DNA of 64,000 nt from Actibacterium sp. MT2.3-13A (GTDB lineage: Bacteria > Pseudomonadota > Alphaproteobacteria > Rhodobacterales > Rhodobacteraceae), in NCBI RefSeq assembly GCF_018139985.1, contig NZ_JAGSOU010000008.1, forward strand, positions 109,364 to 173,363, in the 5' to 3' direction. Numbering within the stretch: position 1 is the first letter of the stretch; every line of letters starts with the position of its first letter. Shown here piece by piece: positions 25,144-34,979 of this stretch. The notes beneath the pieces were generated by a model. That model was not told where the DNA came from. It was given only the letters and a program-made list of their open reading frames with translations, and did not search any database. The position numbers and the translations under genes are program-made.

Positions 25144-26079
25144 TTACCAGCCTCCCCAGCCGAATTGCGCGAGACCCGCCTCGGCCAGAAGGGCGACGAA
25201 ATGCAGGAAAAGGTAAGACAGCGAGAAGCCGAAGAACCGCTTCTCGACGCGGTAGCCGTCGGCCTCGGCCGCGGCCTCGTCGCGGCGCCGGATGCGCAGC
25301 GCGCCCGCGATGAACATCGCGTTCAGGACCAGCGAGGCGGCCAGGTAGACCGGCCCGCCGATCGAGGTCGCCGCCAGCGCCAGCGCGAAGGGCGCCAGCA
25401 GCAGCGTGTAGACCAGGATGTGCGTCCGCGTCGCCTTGCGCCCGTGGGTCACGGTCAGCATCGGCACGTCGGCCTCAGCGTAGTCGGATTTCATGAACAG
25501 CGCCAGCGCCCAGAAATGCGGCGGGGTCCACATGAAGATCAGCATGAACATCAGCACGCTTTCGACGCTGATGCCGCCCGTGGCCACGGCCCAGCCGATC
25601 ATCGGCGGGAAGGCGCCCGCGGCGCCGCCGATCACGATGTTCTGCGGCGTCGAACGCTTCAGCCACATCGTGTAGACCACCACATAGAAGAAGATGGTGA
25701 AGGCCAGGAAGGCGCCCGCGAACCAGTTCGCGGCCAGCCCCAGCATGACCACCGAGATCCCCGACAGCGCGAGGCCGAAGCCCAGCGCCTCGCCCTCGGA
25801 GACCTTTCCGGCCGGGATGGGGCGGTTGCGGGTGCGGCGCATGATGCGGTCGATATCGGCATCCCACCACATGTTCAGCGCCCCCGAGGCGCCCCCGCCC
25901 AGCGCGATGAACAGGATCGCGGCAAAGCCGACCAGCGGGTGCACCGACACCGGCGCCACCAGCAGGCCGGTCAACGCGGTGAACACCACCAGCGACATCA
26001 CGCGCGGCTTCAGCAGCGCCACATAGTCGCCGAATTCCGCTTCCGGAGAATTCTCGAAGACACTGGTCGTGTCGGTCAT
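25144..26079 (-). CDS. ctaB: Protoheme IX farnesyltransferase (heme O synthase)
   Basis: UbiA-family membrane prenyltransferase, 311 aa, that makes heme O from heme B, a precursor of heme A for the oxidase. The Asp-rich prenyl-diphosphate motif [19 protein letters not shown] is intact. About eight or nine hydrophobic helices follow, with the conserved [23 protein letters not shown] and [10 protein letters not shown]. It lies between ctaC and the small membrane protein, 55 bp after the ctaC stop. Confidence 0.97.
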   Translation of the reverse strand: MTDTTSVFENSPEAEFGDYVALLKPRVMSLVVFTALTGLLVAPVSVHPLVGFAAILFIALGGGASGALNMWWDADIDRIMRRTRNRPIPAGKVSEGEALGFGLALSGISVVMLGLAANWFAGAFLAFTIFFYVVVYTMWLKRSTPQNIVIGGAAGAFPPMIGWAVATGGISVESVLMFMLIFMWTPPHFWALALFMKSDYAEADVPMLTVTHGRKATRTHILVYTLLLAPFALALAATSIGGPVYLAASLVLNAMFIAGALRIRRRDEAAAEADGYRVEKRFFGFSLSYLFLHFVALLAEAGLAQFGWGGW

Positions 26080-26134
26080 CTCAGCCTCCCTGGGAGCGGG
26101 CCGCGCGTCGCGGCGGCCCCTCCCCCGTCAGCGC

Positions 26135-27001
26135 TCAGTTCGAGGCCAGCTTCATGGCGCGCGGCGCGCCGGCGTATTCCTCGATCGCGCCCTCCAGCCA
26201 GGCGTCGTACTGCTCCTGCGTGACCGCCTTGACGGTGATCGGCATGTAGGCGTGGTCCTTGCCGCACAGTTCGGAGCACTGGCCGAAATAGATGCCTTCC
26301 TTGCCCTCGTCGACCTTGAACCACAGCTCGGCCAGACGGCCGGGGACGGCGTCCTGCTTCACCCCGAAGGCGGGCACGGTCCAGGAGTGGATCACGTCGG
26401 CGCCGGTGACCTGCACGACGATGGTCTTGCCGGTCGGAACCACCATGGCGGTGTCGGTGGCCAGCAGGTATTCGTCCTGCGAGTAACCATAATCCTCCAG
26501 CTCGTCGCGCGCCAGCAGCAGGCTGTCGAAAGCGAATTCGTGCTCGGGGTATTCATAGCCCCAGTACCACTGGTAACCGGTGGCCTTGATCACCACGTCG
26601 CCCTCGGGAATTTCCTGCTGCTTGAACAGCACCGGCAGCGAGAAGGCGCCGATGAACACGAGGATAATGATCGGGATCACCGTCCAGGCAATCTCGATCG
26701 GCGAGTTGTGGGTGAAGGTCGCAGGCTTGGGGTTGGCGCGCTTGTTGTAGCGCAGGACGACCACGGCCAGCAGCAGCGTGACGAACAGGGTGATGGCGGC
26801 GATGATATAGGTGATCATCCCGTCAAGCCACTGCAGGTCATGGGCCAGTTCGGTCGCGGCCGGCTGGAAGCCCATCGCCCCGTCCACCGGCTTGCCGATG
26901 ATTTCCAGTCCCTCGATCGCATCCTGAGCGCGGGCGGCTGCGCCCGAGAAGATACCAAGAGCTACGGCCCCGAGGCCGGTGTGCAACGTCGAAATTCGCA
27001 T
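26135..27001 (-). CDS. ctaC: Cytochrome c oxidase subunit II
   Basis: 288-aa CuA-bearing subunit, first gene of the oxidase operon. It has a signal peptide (cleavage after about AAARA), two membrane helices (about 62-83 and 104-124), then a periplasmic cupredoxin domain. CuA ligands are all present: H205 in HSWTVP, C242, E244, C246, H250 and M253 in [28 protein letters not shown] is the aromatic electron-entry patch. The promoter should lie in the 178-bp divergent gap before tldD, but I could not fix -35/-10 boxes with confidence. Confidence 0.97.
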   Translation of the reverse strand: MRISTLHTGLGAVALGIFSGAAARAQDAIEGLEIIGKPVDGAMGFQPAATELAHDLQWLDGMITYIIAAITLFVTLLLAVVVLRYNKRANPKPATFTHNSPIEIAWTVIPIIILVFIGAFSLPVLFKQQEIPEGDVVIKATGYQWYWGYEYPEHEFAFDSLLLARDELEDYGYSQDEYLLATDTAMVVPTGKTIVVQVTGADVIHSWTVPAFGVKQDAVPGRLAELWFKVDEGKEGIYFGQCSELCGKDHAYMPITVKAVTQEQYDAWLEGAIEEYAGAPRAMKLASN

Positions 27002-27179
27002 GTTCTTTCCCTGTTCGCGTCGCGGCGCCCTCCCGGCCGCCGAACGGACCCCGAGTCGCCTCGGAATACCGTTGTGTTCCCGGCCCCAAAAACCATATTA
27101 GCGTAGGGCTGACAAGCACGGATGGTGCGTCAATAAGCCGCGAATTGTTCCACATCAAAGACATCTCTAGGGGGTGCAC

Positions 27180-28601
27180 ATGCAGCATAGCAGCTTCCGG
27201 CCCTTCGACAAAACGCTGGATCAGCAAGGCGCGCTCGGCCTTCTGCGCGCCGCCACCGACGGGGCCGAGGATGGCGAACTGTTCCTGGAACGGCGCCGCT
27301 CGGAGGTGCTGGTCTTCGACGACGGGCGGCTGAAGAACGCCAGCTACGACGCCTCCGAGGGGTTCGGCCTGCGCGCGGTGAAGGGTGAGACCTCGGGCTA
27401 TGCCCATTCCACCGAGATCAGCGAGGCCGCGATCCGGCGGGCCGCCGAAACCGTGCGCCTGGCGGTGGGTGACGGCGGCGGGGTGATGGCGCCGCCCCCC
27501 CAGCCCACCAACCGCCGGCTCTATACCGATGCCGATCCGATGGCCGAAGCCGCCTTTCCGGTCAAGATCGAGACCCTGCGCGAGATCGACGCCTTCGCGC
27601 GCGCGCTCGACCCGCGGGTGGTGCAGGTCTCCGCCAGCCTCGCAGCCTCGCTGCAGGAGGTCTATATCCTGCGCCCCGACGGCACGCTGCTGCAGGACAC
27701 GCGCCCGATGAGCCGGCTCAACGTCTCGGTCATCGTCGAGGAGAGCGGCCGGCGCGAAAGCGGCAGCCACGGCGGCGGCGGGCGCGTCGGGCTGTCGGGC
27801 ATGATCGACCGAGCGACATGGCAGGACGCCGCGCGCGAGGCGCTGCGCATCGCGGTCGTCAACCTGGGCGCAGAACCCGCGCCCGCGGGCGTGATGGAGG
27901 TGGCGCTCGGCCCCGGCTGGCCGGGCATCCTGCTGCACGAGGCGATCGGCCACGGGCTGGAGGGCGATTTCAACCGCAAGGGCAGCTCGGCCTTCGCCGG
28001 GCTGATGGGCCGGCAGGTGGCGGCGAAAGGCGTGACCGTGCTCGACGATGGCACCATCCCGGACCGTCGCGGCTCGATCAGCTTCGACGACGAGGGCACG
28101 CCCTCGCACCGCACCACGCTGATCGAGGACGGCGTGCTGGTGGGCTACATGCAGGACCGGCAGAACGCGCGGCTGATGGGGATGGAGGCCACCGGCAACG
28201 GGCGGCGGGAAAGCTTCGCCCACCCGCCCATGCCGCGGATGACCAACACATATATGTTGTCGGGCAATGCCGACCCGGCGGATCTGGTTGCCGACGTGAA
28301 GGACGGCATCTATGCCGTGGGCTTCGGCGGCGGCCAGGTGGACATCACCAACGGCAAGTTCGTCTTCTCCTGCACCGAGGCCTATCGCGTGCAGAACGGC
28401 AAGGTGGGCGCGCCGGTGAAGGGCGCCACGCTGATCGGCGACGGACCGACGGCGTTGCAGCGCATCCGCGGCATCGGCAACGACATGCAGATGGACCCCG
28501 GCATCGGCAATTGCGGCAAGGCCGGGCAATGGGTGCCGGTGGGCGTGGGTCAGCCGACGCTGCTGATCGGCGGGCTGACGGTGGGCGGCGCGGGGGCGTG
28601 A
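27180..28601 (+). CDS. tldD: TldD metalloprotease
   Basis: TldD subunit of the TldD/TldE protease, which degrades unfolded peptides and trims modified precursor peptides. 473 aa. The zinc motif HEAIGHGLEGD (H253, E254, H258) is intact, and the C-terminal GGQVDITNGKFVFSCTEAYRV is characteristic. The ATG at 27180 is preferred to the GTG at 27174 because AGGGGG at 27168-27173 is at correct distance only for the ATG. The partner gene tldE/pmbA is not in the window. Divergent from ctaC. Confidence 0.95.
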   Translation: MQHSSFRPFDKTLDQQGALGLLRAATDGAEDGELFLERRRSEVLVFDDGRLKNASYDASEGFGLRAVKGETSGYAHSTEISEAAIRRAAETVRLAVGDGGGVMAPPPQPTNRRLYTDADPMAEAAFPVKIETLREIDAFARALDPRVVQVSASLAASLQEVYILRPDGTLLQDTRPMSRLNVSVIVEESGRRESGSHGGGGRVGLSGMIDRATWQDAAREALRIAVVNLGAEPAPAGVMEVALGPGWPGILLHEAIGHGLEGDFNRKGSSAFAGLMGRQVAAKGVTVLDDGTIPDRRGSISFDDEGTPSHRTTLIEDGVLVGYMQDRQNARLMGMEATGNGRRESFAHPPMPRMTNTYMLSGNADPADLVADVKDGIYAVGFGGGQVDITNGKFVFSCTEAYRVQNGKVGAPVKGATLIGDGPTALQRIRGIGNDMQMDPGIGNCGKAGQWVPVGVGQPTLLIGGLTVGGAGA

Positions 28602-28609
28602 CGCCCGCG

Positions 28610-28644
28610 CCGGGGCGCGGGCCCCGGGCCTTCCCGCGCCCCGG
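28610..28644 (+). terminator. Strong GC stem-loop after tldD
   Basis: CCGGGGCGCGGG (28610-28621) pairs with CCCGCGCCCCGG (28633-28644), a 12-bp perfect stem with an 11-nt loop, starting 9 bp after the tldD stop. There is no U-tract, so it may stabilise the mRNA 3' end or cause Rho-assisted termination rather than act as a classical terminator. Confidence 0.5.
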
Positions 28645-28741
28645 CCGGTCGCGCAACGCGCGGGGGGCCTGCCCCAAATAAAGACGCGCGCGCCGGCGCG
28701 CGCCGTGGCATCATGCCGTCGTGCTGGCAGAGGACCCCGCA

Positions 28742-29107
28742 ATGCGCGTTTATCTGATCCTTCTGGCCTTTGCGGTTGCCGTCTGGGCCTTTTGCGGCGC
28801 GATCATGGGACTCGGGCGCGCCGTCACGACGCTGGAGACCACGCTCCTGCTGCACGCCATCGGCGCGCCGCTCGCGGCGGCGGTCGCCGCCTGGGGCTTT
28901 CAGCGCCTCCGCGGCGGCGTGGCGCCGGTCTCGGTCGCCGCGGCCTTCGTGGCCACCGCGCTCTTTCTCGACGCGTTTCTCGTGGCGCCGGTTTTCGAGG
29001 GCAGCTTCGAGATGTTCCGCAGCGTGATCGGCCTGTGGCTACCGCAGGCGCTGATCTTCCTGGCCGCGTGGGGGGCGGGAAACGCCGGGCGGAGGACATC
29101 CGCCTGA
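28742..29107 (+). CDS. Small integral membrane protein of unknown function
   Basis: 121 aa with four hydrophobic helices (about 3-24, 32-53, 62-85 and 95-112). The loops are short and the C-terminus AGRRTSA is basic. AGAGGA precedes the ATG at a good distance. I do not recognise a family; nothing suggests an enzyme or transporter signature. It lies between tldD and dprA on the same strand. A G/C palindrome (28686-28703) precedes it. Confidence 0.75.
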   Translation: MRVYLILLAFAVAVWAFCGAIMGLGRAVTTLETTLLLHAIGAPLAAAVAAWGFQRLRGGVAPVSVAAAFVATALFLDAFLVAPVFEGSFEMFRSVIGLWLPQALIFLAAWGAGNAGRRTSA

Positions 29108-29223
29108 CGCGCCCCGGCGCGACCGCGTCGCCATTGCGCCGCCGAAAGGCCCCTGCCCGTTCACCTCCCGTTAACCCTGCTGCGGGAAGATTCGGCCCCG
29201 TGCATGAGCGGAGTCGCAGGATC

Positions 29224-30360
29224 GTGAACGGTCAAACTCTCTTTTCGCGCCCCCTCGCGCCCCCCGAGGGGGAGCGCGCGCTGGTCGCCTGGCTCCGCCT
29301 CGTCCGGTCGCGTCGGGTCGGCGCGGCGACCTTCTTCCGGCTGATCGCCGCGCATGGCAGCGCCGAGGCGGCGCTGGAGGCCCTGCCAGGCGTCGCCCGC
29401 GCCGCCGGCACGGCGGATTACGCCCCCTGCAGCGCCGAGACGGCGGCGCGCGAACTGGCCGCGGGCCGGGATGCCGGCGCCCGGCCGGTCGCCTATGGCA
29501 GCGCCGACTACCCCGCCGCCCTGGCCGAGATCCCCGATCCGCCGCCGCTGCTGTGGCTCCGGGGCGACCCGGCGCTGGCGAAGCGGCCGATGGTGGCGCT
29601 TGTCGGGGCGCGCAACGCCTCGTCGCTGGGCACGCGCATGGCGCGGCGGCTGGCCGAGGGGCTGGGCACGGCCGGCTTCGCCTGCGTCTCGGGCCTGGCG
29701 CGCGGGGTGGACACCGCGGCGCACAGCGCCTCGCTCGACAGCGGCACGGTGGCGGTTCTTGCCGGCGGCGTCGACGTGATCTACCCGCCCGAAAACGCCG
29801 CGCTGGCCGACCGGATCGCCGCCCGCGGCCTGCTGATAAGCGAACAGCCGATGGGGTTGCAGCCCCGCGCCCGCCATTTTCCGCGACGCAATCGCATCAT
29901 CTCGGGGCTGTCGCGCGCGGTGGTGGTGGTCGAGGCCGCGGCGCGCTCGGGCAGCCTGATCACGGCGCGCGAGGCGCTCGACCAGGGGCGCGAGGTACTG
30001 GCGGTGCCCGGCCACCCGTTCGACGCGCGCGCCTCGGGCTGCAACATTCTGATCCGCGACGGCGCCATCCTGGTGCGCGGCCCCGAGGACGTGATCGAGG
30101 CGCTGGGCGGGTCCCCCTGCCCCCTGCCCGCGCGCCCCGCCCCGGCCCGCGGCGCCGCCCAGGTTCGCGCCCCCGCTCCCGCGATCGCAGACCTCCAGGC
30201 GGAGATCCTGAGCCGCCTCGGCCCCTCGCCGCTGGCCGAGGATCAGTTGATCCGCGACCTCGCCGCGCCGGCGCAGGCGGTGACGCCCGCGCTGATGGAA
30301 CTGGAACTGGCCGGCAGGATACGGCGTCAGGCCGGCGGCCTGCTGTCACTCGTGTGTTGA
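29224..30360 (+). CDS. dprA: DNA-processing protein DprA
   Basis: Cytoplasmic single-stranded-DNA and RecA loader for incoming DNA in transformation or gene-transfer-agent uptake. 378 aa from the GTG at 29224. The Rossmann-like core has VALVGARNASSLGTRMA, SGLARGVDTAAHSASL, GGVDVIYPPEN, SEQPMG, FPRRNRIISGLS and VEAAARSGSLITA. A C-terminal winged-helix domain follows (about 310-378). An upstream in-frame GTG near 29203 is an alternative start. The 3' end overlaps the convergent gene by 15 bp. In Rhodobacter, dprA is required by recipients of gene transfer agents; that link is from knowledge of relatives. Confidence 0.94.
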   Translation: MNGQTLFSRPLAPPEGERALVAWLRLVRSRRVGAATFFRLIAAHGSAEAALEALPGVARAAGTADYAPCSAETAARELAAGRDAGARPVAYGSADYPAALAEIPDPPPLLWLRGDPALAKRPMVALVGARNASSLGTRMARRLAEGLGTAGFACVSGLARGVDTAAHSASLDSGTVAVLAGGVDVIYPPENAALADRIAARGLLISEQPMGLQPRARHFPRRNRIISGLSRAVVVVEAAARSGSLITAREALDQGREVLAVPGHPFDARASGCNILIRDGAILVRGPEDVIEALGGSPCPLPARPAPARGAAQVRAPAPAIADLQAEILSRLGPSPLAEDQLIRDLAAPAQAVTPALMELELAGRIRRQAGGLLSLVC

Positions 30361-30804
30361 GACCGGGGCCTGCGCGCACCAGTCATGGATGACCGGATGA
30401 TATTCCCGGCACAGCGGCGCGAATGTGAACCACGGATCTGTCGCCCCGATCATCCAGTGCACCGCCACCCAGGTCTCTCCCGACCTGCGGTAGAGCACCT
30501 GCAACTCGGCGGCCTCCGCGATATCGGCGTCGAAGCCGCCGCGCCGGGCGATCGGGGTGTCGCGCATGTCGATCGGCACGCCGCCGGGGCGCTGCGCCTT
30601 CAGCATCGCGAAGCCTAGGTCGCCGGCCACCCGCAGTTCCCGGACCACGAATTCCACGGGGCGGCCCAGCGCCCATTCGGCATGCGGGCGGATGGCGTCC
30701 ATCAGCGCCGCGCGGGTCGCGCTGCCACGCGCCGGGACGGTCCAGTCCGAGGCGCCCGCGGCGGCGGCGAAGAGGCTGAGGCAGGCGATCAGAATGGCGC
30801 GCAT
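30346..30804 (-). CDS. Exported protein of unknown function
   Basis: 152 aa. MRAILIACLSLFAAAAGAS is a signal peptide, so the mature protein is periplasmic. The rest is a small mixed alpha/beta domain (ATRAALMDAIRPHAEWALGR and a C-terminal WVAVHWMIGATDPWFTFAPL). The two cysteines near the end (CREYHPVIHDWC) could form a disulfide. I do not recognise a family. It is convergent with dprA with a 15-bp overlap of coding ends and divergent from topA. Confidence 0.8.
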   Translation of the reverse strand: MRAILIACLSLFAAAAGASDWTVPARGSATRAALMDAIRPHAEWALGRPVEFVVRELRVAGDLGFAMLKAQRPGGVPIDMRDTPIARRGGFDADIAEAAELQVLYRRSGETWVAVHWMIGATDPWFTFAPLCREYHPVIHDWCAQAPVSTHE

Positions 30805-30876
30805 GGCGGGATCCTTCCGTTGCGGCCCCCAGTTTCCGCCGCCGCGCCCCCCGGATCAAGCGCATCGTGACGCGCA

Positions 30877-30905
30877 TTGACAAACTCCGCTTCCGGCCCA
30901 CATCT
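30877..30905 (+). promoter_or_regulatory. Candidate topA promoter
   Basis: A perfect -35 TTGACA (30877-30882) is followed after 17 bp by ACATCT (30900-30905). The -10 match is weak but the -35 box and distance to the topA ATG (30947) are appropriate. Confidence 0.42.
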
Positions 30906-30946
30906 TGCGCCGCCATAAGGCCCAGGCCCGAGTCGAAAGGAATTTC

Positions 30947-33445
30947 ATGCCCGTCGTTGTCGTCGAGTCCCCAGCCAAAGCCAAGACAATCAACAAATAT
31001 CTGGGCTCCGACTACACGGTGCTTGCCTCCTACGGCCATGTCCGCGACCTGCCGCCCAAGGACGGCTCGGTCGACACCGAACACGGTTTCGAGATGCTGT
31101 GGGAGATCGGCAGCGACAGCCGAAAGCACGTCAAGGCGATCGCCGACGCGCTGAAGGACGACAACGAACTGATCCTGGCCACCGACCCCGACCGCGAGGG
31201 CGAGGCGATCAGCTGGCACCTCGAAGAGGCGCTGCGCAAGCGCAAGGCGATCAAGAAGGACACAGACGTCAAGCGCGTGGTGTTCAACGCCATCACCAAA
31301 TCCGCCGTGACCGAGGCGATGAAACATCCCCGCCAGGTCGACCAGCCGCTGGTGCATGCCTATCTGGCCCGCCGCGCGCTGGACTACCTGGTGGGTTTCA
31401 ACCTGTCTCCGGTGCTGTGGCGCAAGCTGCCCGGCGCGAAATCGGCGGGCCGCGTGCAGTCGGTCTGCCTGCGCCTTATCGTCGAGCGCGAGATGGAGAT
31501 CGAGGCATTCCGCCCCCGCGAATACTGGACCGTCAAGGCGATCCTCACCACCCCGCGCGGCCGGAGCTACGAGGCGCGGCTGACCACGCTGGCGGGCAAG
31601 AAGCTCGACAAATACGATATCGAGAACGGCACCGCCGCCGAGATGGCGGTGCAGGCGATCAACAGCCGCGAGCTGAGCGTGGCCTCGGTCGAGGCGAAAC
31701 CGGCCAGCCGCAACCCCGCGCCCCCCTTCATGACCTCGACCCTGCAGCAGGAAGCCAGCCGCAAGTTCGGCATGGGCGCGCGCCAGACCATGAGCGCGGC
31801 GCAGCGGCTCTACGAGGCGGGCTACATCACCTATATGCGGACCGACGGCATCGACATGGCGCCCGAGGCGGTGAGCGCCGCGCGCGCGGCGATCAAGGAT
31901 CGCTACGGCGCCGAATATGTGCCGGCCCAGCCCCGCATCTACAAGAACAAGGCCAAGAACGCGCAGGAAGCGCATGAATGCATCCGCCCCACCGACATGA
32001 CCCGCACCGCCGAGGCGCTGAAGGTCACGGATGCCGACCAGAAGAAGCTCTATGACCTGATCTGGAAGCGCACGCTGGCCAGCCAGATGGAGGGCGCCCG
32101 GCTGGAGCGCACCACGGTGGACATCGCCAGCGCCGACGGCCAGGTCGGCCTGCGCGCCACCGGCCAGGTGGTGCTGTTCGACGGCTTCCTCAAGGTCTAC
32201 GAAGAGGGCCGCGACGACGTGGTGGTCGACGAGGACGACAAGCGCCTGCCCCAGATCATGCAGGGCGAACCCGCCGCCAAGCAGAGCGTCACGCCCGAGC
32301 AGCATTTCACCCAGCCCCCGCCGCGCTACACCGAGGCGACGCTGGTCAAGAGGATGGAGGAGCTGGGCATCGGCCGGCCCTCGACATATGCCTCGATCGT
32401 GACCACGATTCAGGACCGCGGCTATGTCCGCAACGAGAAGAACCGCCTGATCCCCGAGGACAAGGGGCGGCTGGTGACGGCCTTCCTGAGCAATTACTTC
32501 CGCAAATATGTGGGCTACGAGTTCACCGCGAACCTCGAGGACGAGCTCGACGACGTCTCGGCCGGCGAACGCGACTATATCGACGTGCTCGACCGTTTCT
32601 GGAAGGATTTCTCGGCCGCCATCGCCGAGACCGCCGATCTGCGCATCTCGGAGGTGCTGGACAAGATCGACGAGGTGCTGGCGCCGCATCTCTACCCCCC
32701 GCGCGAGGACGGCTCCGACCCGCGGGTCTGCCCGAAATGCGGCCAGGGTCGGCTGAACCTGAAGACCGCGCGCTCGGGCGGGGCCTTCATCGGCTGCTCG
32801 AACTATCCCGAATGCCGCTACACCCGGCCGCTCTCGGCGCCCGGCGGCGAGGATGGCAACGCGCTGGACGGCAAGGTGCTGGGCCATGACGGCGAGGACG
32901 AGATCACCCTGCGCATCGGCCGCTTCGGCCCCTATGTGCAGAAGGGCGAACCGACCGAGGAACAGCCCAAGCCCCCGCGCGCCAGCCTGCCCAAGGGCTG
33001 GACGCCCGAGGAGATGGATTTCGACAGGGCCATGATGCTGCTCAGCCTGCCGCGCGAGCTGGGCCCGCATCCCGACGACGGCGAGATGATCGAGGCCGGC
33101 ATCGGCCGCTACGGCCCCTTCGTCAAGCACGGCAGGAAATACGCCAACCTCGCCGATGTGGACGAGGTCTTCACCATCGGCATGAACCGCGCGGTCGAGG
33201 TCCTCGCGCAGAAGAAGAGCCGCGGCGCCTCCACCGCCGCGCCGCTGAAGGAGTTGGGCGAACATCCCGAAAAGGGCGGGCCGGTGAACGTGATGGCCGG
33301 CCGCTACGGGCCCTATGTGAAATGGGAAAAGGTCAACGCCACCCTGCCCAAGGACATGGAGCCGGCCGATGTCACCCTGGAGATGGCCCTGCAGCTGATC
33401 GCCGAGAAGACCGCGAAGAAGGGCACCGGCCGAAAGAAGAAGTGA
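30947..33445 (+). CDS. topA: DNA topoisomerase I
   Basis: Type IA topoisomerase, relaxing negative supercoils; 832 aa. The TOPRIM domain has ESPAKAKTI (7-15) and ATDPDREGEAI with D80 and D82. The nucleophilic tyrosine is Y296 in ITYMRTD. After the core come a C4 zinc ribbon (CPKCGQGRLN with GCSNYPECRYT) and several TopoI C-terminal repeats marked by GRFGPYV, GRYGPFVKHG and GRYGPYVKWE. That tail is the usual alphaproteobacterial form with only one zinc ribbon. The ATG at 30947 follows GAAAGGAA and gives the canonical MPVVVVESPAKAK start. The next genes are scoAB after 101 bp. Confidence 0.96.
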   Translation: MPVVVVESPAKAKTINKYLGSDYTVLASYGHVRDLPPKDGSVDTEHGFEMLWEIGSDSRKHVKAIADALKDDNELILATDPDREGEAISWHLEEALRKRKAIKKDTDVKRVVFNAITKSAVTEAMKHPRQVDQPLVHAYLARRALDYLVGFNLSPVLWRKLPGAKSAGRVQSVCLRLIVEREMEIEAFRPREYWTVKAILTTPRGRSYEARLTTLAGKKLDKYDIENGTAAEMAVQAINSRELSVASVEAKPASRNPAPPFMTSTLQQEASRKFGMGARQTMSAAQRLYEAGYITYMRTDGIDMAPEAVSAARAAIKDRYGAEYVPAQPRIYKNKAKNAQEAHECIRPTDMTRTAEALKVTDADQKKLYDLIWKRTLASQMEGARLERTTVDIASADGQVGLRATGQVVLFDGFLKVYEEGRDDVVVDEDDKRLPQIMQGEPAAKQSVTPEQHFTQPPPRYTEATLVKRMEELGIGRPSTYASIVTTIQDRGYVRNEKNRLIPEDKGRLVTAFLSNYFRKYVGYEFTANLEDELDDVSAGERDYIDVLDRFWKDFSAAIAETADLRISEVLDKIDEVLAPHLYPPREDGSDPRVCPKCGQGRLNLKTARSGGAFIGCSNYPECRYTRPLSAPGGEDGNALDGKVLGHDGEDEITLRIGRFGPYVQKGEPTEEQPKPPRASLPKGWTPEEMDFDRAMMLLSLPRELGPHPDDGEMIEAGIGRYGPFVKHGRKYANLADVDEVFTIGMNRAVEVLAQKKSRGASTAAPLKELGEHPEKGGPVNVMAGRYGPYVKWEKVNATLPKDMEPADVTLEMALQLIAEKTAKKGTGRKKK

Positions 33446-33482
33446 CGCGATGCTGCGGGGCGGCATTTTGGGTGGCAAATAT

Positions 33483-33511
33483 TTGACACCGCATCCGCCC
33501 TGCGTCAGAAC
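33483..33511 (+). promoter_or_regulatory. Candidate promoter before scoAB
   Basis: A perfect TTGACA (33483-33488) lies 17 bp before CAGAAC (33506-33511), a poor -10. It sits in the 101-bp topA-scoA gap, 36 bp before the scoA ATG. Low confidence. Confidence 0.3.
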
Positions 33512-33546
33512 GCCCCGTAAGCGAGACCGTTTCGGAGGAGAATTCC

Positions 33547-34251
33547 ATGAAGAAAGTCTACGGCTCGGCGGCGGAGGCCCTCGACGGGCTTCTGTTCGAC
33601 GGCATGTTCATCGCGGCGGGGGGCTTTGGCCTATGCGGCATCCCCGAGCTTCTGATTGACGCCCTGGTCGAGAGCGGCGTGAAGGATATCACGGTCGCCT
33701 CGAACAATTGCGGCGTCGACGGCTTCGGGCTGGGCAAGCTGCTGGACACCCGCCAGATCAAGAAGATGCTGTCCTCCTATGTGGGCGAGAACGCGGAATT
33801 CATGCGCCAGTATCTCTCGGGCGAGCTGGAGCTGGAATTCAACCCGCAAGGGACGCTTGCCGAGCGCATGCGCGCCGGCGGCGCGGGCATCCCGGGCTTC
33901 TACACCAAGACCGGCGTGGGCACCGTGATCGCCGAGGGCAAGGAGCACAAGGAGTTCAACGGCGAGACCTATATCCTGGAGGAAGGGATCTTCGCCGATG
34001 TGTCGATTGTGAAGGCCTGGAAGGCCGACGAGACCGGCAACGCGATCTTCCGCAAGACCGCGCGCAACTTCAACCCGCCGGCGGCGATGTGCGGCAAGGT
34101 CTGCGTGATGGAGGTCGAGGAAATCGTGCCCGTGGGCAGCCTCGACCCCGACCACATCCACCTGCCGGGCGTCTATGTGCACCGCCTGATCCAGGGTCAG
34201 CATGAAAAGCGGATCGAACAGCGCACCGTGCGCAAGCGGGAGGAAGCATAA
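33547..34251 (+). CDS. scoA: Succinyl-CoA:3-ketoacid CoA-transferase subunit A
   Basis: Alpha subunit of a class I CoA-transferase, 234 aa, transferring CoA between succinyl-CoA and acetoacetate in ketone-body and branched-chain catabolism. [21 protein letters not shown] is the CoA-transferase signature 1. [16 protein letters not shown] and [17 protein letters not shown] segments follow. A strong GGAGGAGAA precedes the ATG. The TAA stop shares one base with the subunit B start (TAATG), ensuring equal translation. Confidence 0.94.
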   Translation: MKKVYGSAAEALDGLLFDGMFIAAGGFGLCGIPELLIDALVESGVKDITVASNNCGVDGFGLGKLLDTRQIKKMLSSYVGENAEFMRQYLSGELELEFNPQGTLAERMRAGGAGIPGFYTKTGVGTVIAEGKEHKEFNGETYILEEGIFADVSIVKAWKADETGNAIFRKTARNFNPPAAMCGKVCVMEVEEIVPVGSLDPDHIHLPGVYVHRLIQGQHEKRIEQRTVRKREEA

Positions 34252-34880
34252 TGGCCTGGGACCGCAACCAGATGGCGGCACGCGCCGCGAAAGAGCTGCA
34301 GGACGGCACCTATGTGAACCTCGGCATCGGCATCCCGACGCTGGTGCCGAACTTCATCCCCGAGGGGGTGAACGTGACGCTGCAGTCGGAAAACGGCATG
34401 CTGGGCATGGGCCCCTTCCCCTATGAGGGCGAAGAGGACCCGGACCTGATCAACGCCGGCAAGCAGACCATCACCGAGCTGCCCAACACCGCCTATTTCG
34501 ACAGCGCGACCTCCTTCGGGATGATCCGCGGCGGCAAGATCGCCATGGCGATCCTGGGCGCGATGGAAGTGGACGAGAAGGGCGATCTGGCGAACTGGAT
34601 GATCCCCGGCAAGCTGGTCAAGGGCATGGGCGGCGCGATGGACCTTGTGGCCGGCGTCGGCCGCGTGGTGGTGGTGATGGACCACACCAACAAGCACGGC
34701 GAGTCCAAGCTGCTGAAGGCCTGCACCCTGCCGCTGACCGGCAAGGGCGTGGTGAACCGCATCATCACCAATCTCGGCGTTCTGGACGTGGTCGAGGGCG
34801 GGCTGAAACTCGTCGAGCTGGCCGATGGCGTGACCGAGGCAGAGCTGCGCGCCGCGACCGAGGCCACGATCGTCGACTGA
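34251..34880 (+). CDS. scoB: Succinyl-CoA:3-ketoacid CoA-transferase subunit B
   Basis: Beta subunit, 209 aa. The catalytic glutamate that forms the CoA thioester is E47 in [11 protein letters not shown], fully conserved. [15 protein letters not shown] opens the domain, and [13 protein letters not shown] follows. Coupled to scoA by a one-base overlap. A strong intrinsic terminator lies 28 bp after the stop, closing the operon. Confidence 0.95.
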   Translation: MAWDRNQMAARAAKELQDGTYVNLGIGIPTLVPNFIPEGVNVTLQSENGMLGMGPFPYEGEEDPDLINAGKQTITELPNTAYFDSATSFGMIRGGKIAMAILGAMEVDEKGDLANWMIPGKLVKGMGGAMDLVAGVGRVVVVMDHTNKHGESKLLKACTLPLTGKGVVNRIITNLGVLDVVEGGLKLVELADGVTEAELRAATEATIVD

Positions 34881-34908
34881 CGCGGCGGCGCCTGATCTTA
34901 ATCCAGAA

Positions 34909-34935
34909 CGGGGGCCCGGCGGGCCCCCGTTTTTC
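34909..34935 (+). terminator. Intrinsic terminator of scoAB
   Basis: ACGGGGGCCC (34909-34918) pairs with GGGCCCCCGT (34922-34931) across a 3-nt loop, followed by TTTTTC. It is a textbook stem plus U-run just after the scoB stop. It also faces the convergent lytic transglycosylase gene. Confidence 0.92.
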
Positions 34936-34979
34936 TTGGCCCTCGGGCGCCGGCCGCCCATCGGGGCGGCGCCGGGACG

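Noticed and set aside
26098..26121. GC stem in the ctaC-ctaB gap as a terminator
   Set aside because: A 7-bp stem without U-run in a very GC-rich gap between genes of one operon; not distinguishable from background.
27145..27158. TTGTTCCACATCAA as a possible FNR site before tldD
   Set aside because: One mismatch to the consensus but it lies only 21 bp before the start codon, and the divergent ctaC is over 140 bp away; too weak to claim.
28686..28703. GCGCGCGCCGGCGCGCGC palindrome as an operator
   Set aside because: Pure alternating G/C sequence is expected at this GC content and gives no specific signal.
29172..29176. TTAAC half-site upstream of dprA as CtrA control
   Set aside because: A single half-site without a partner at N7 spacing; chance expectation is too high.
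30383..33478. 1031-codon minus-strand reading frame opposite topA
   Set aside because: It is the antisense shadow of topA; histidine/leucine/glutamine-rich composition is typical for such shadows in high-GC genomes.
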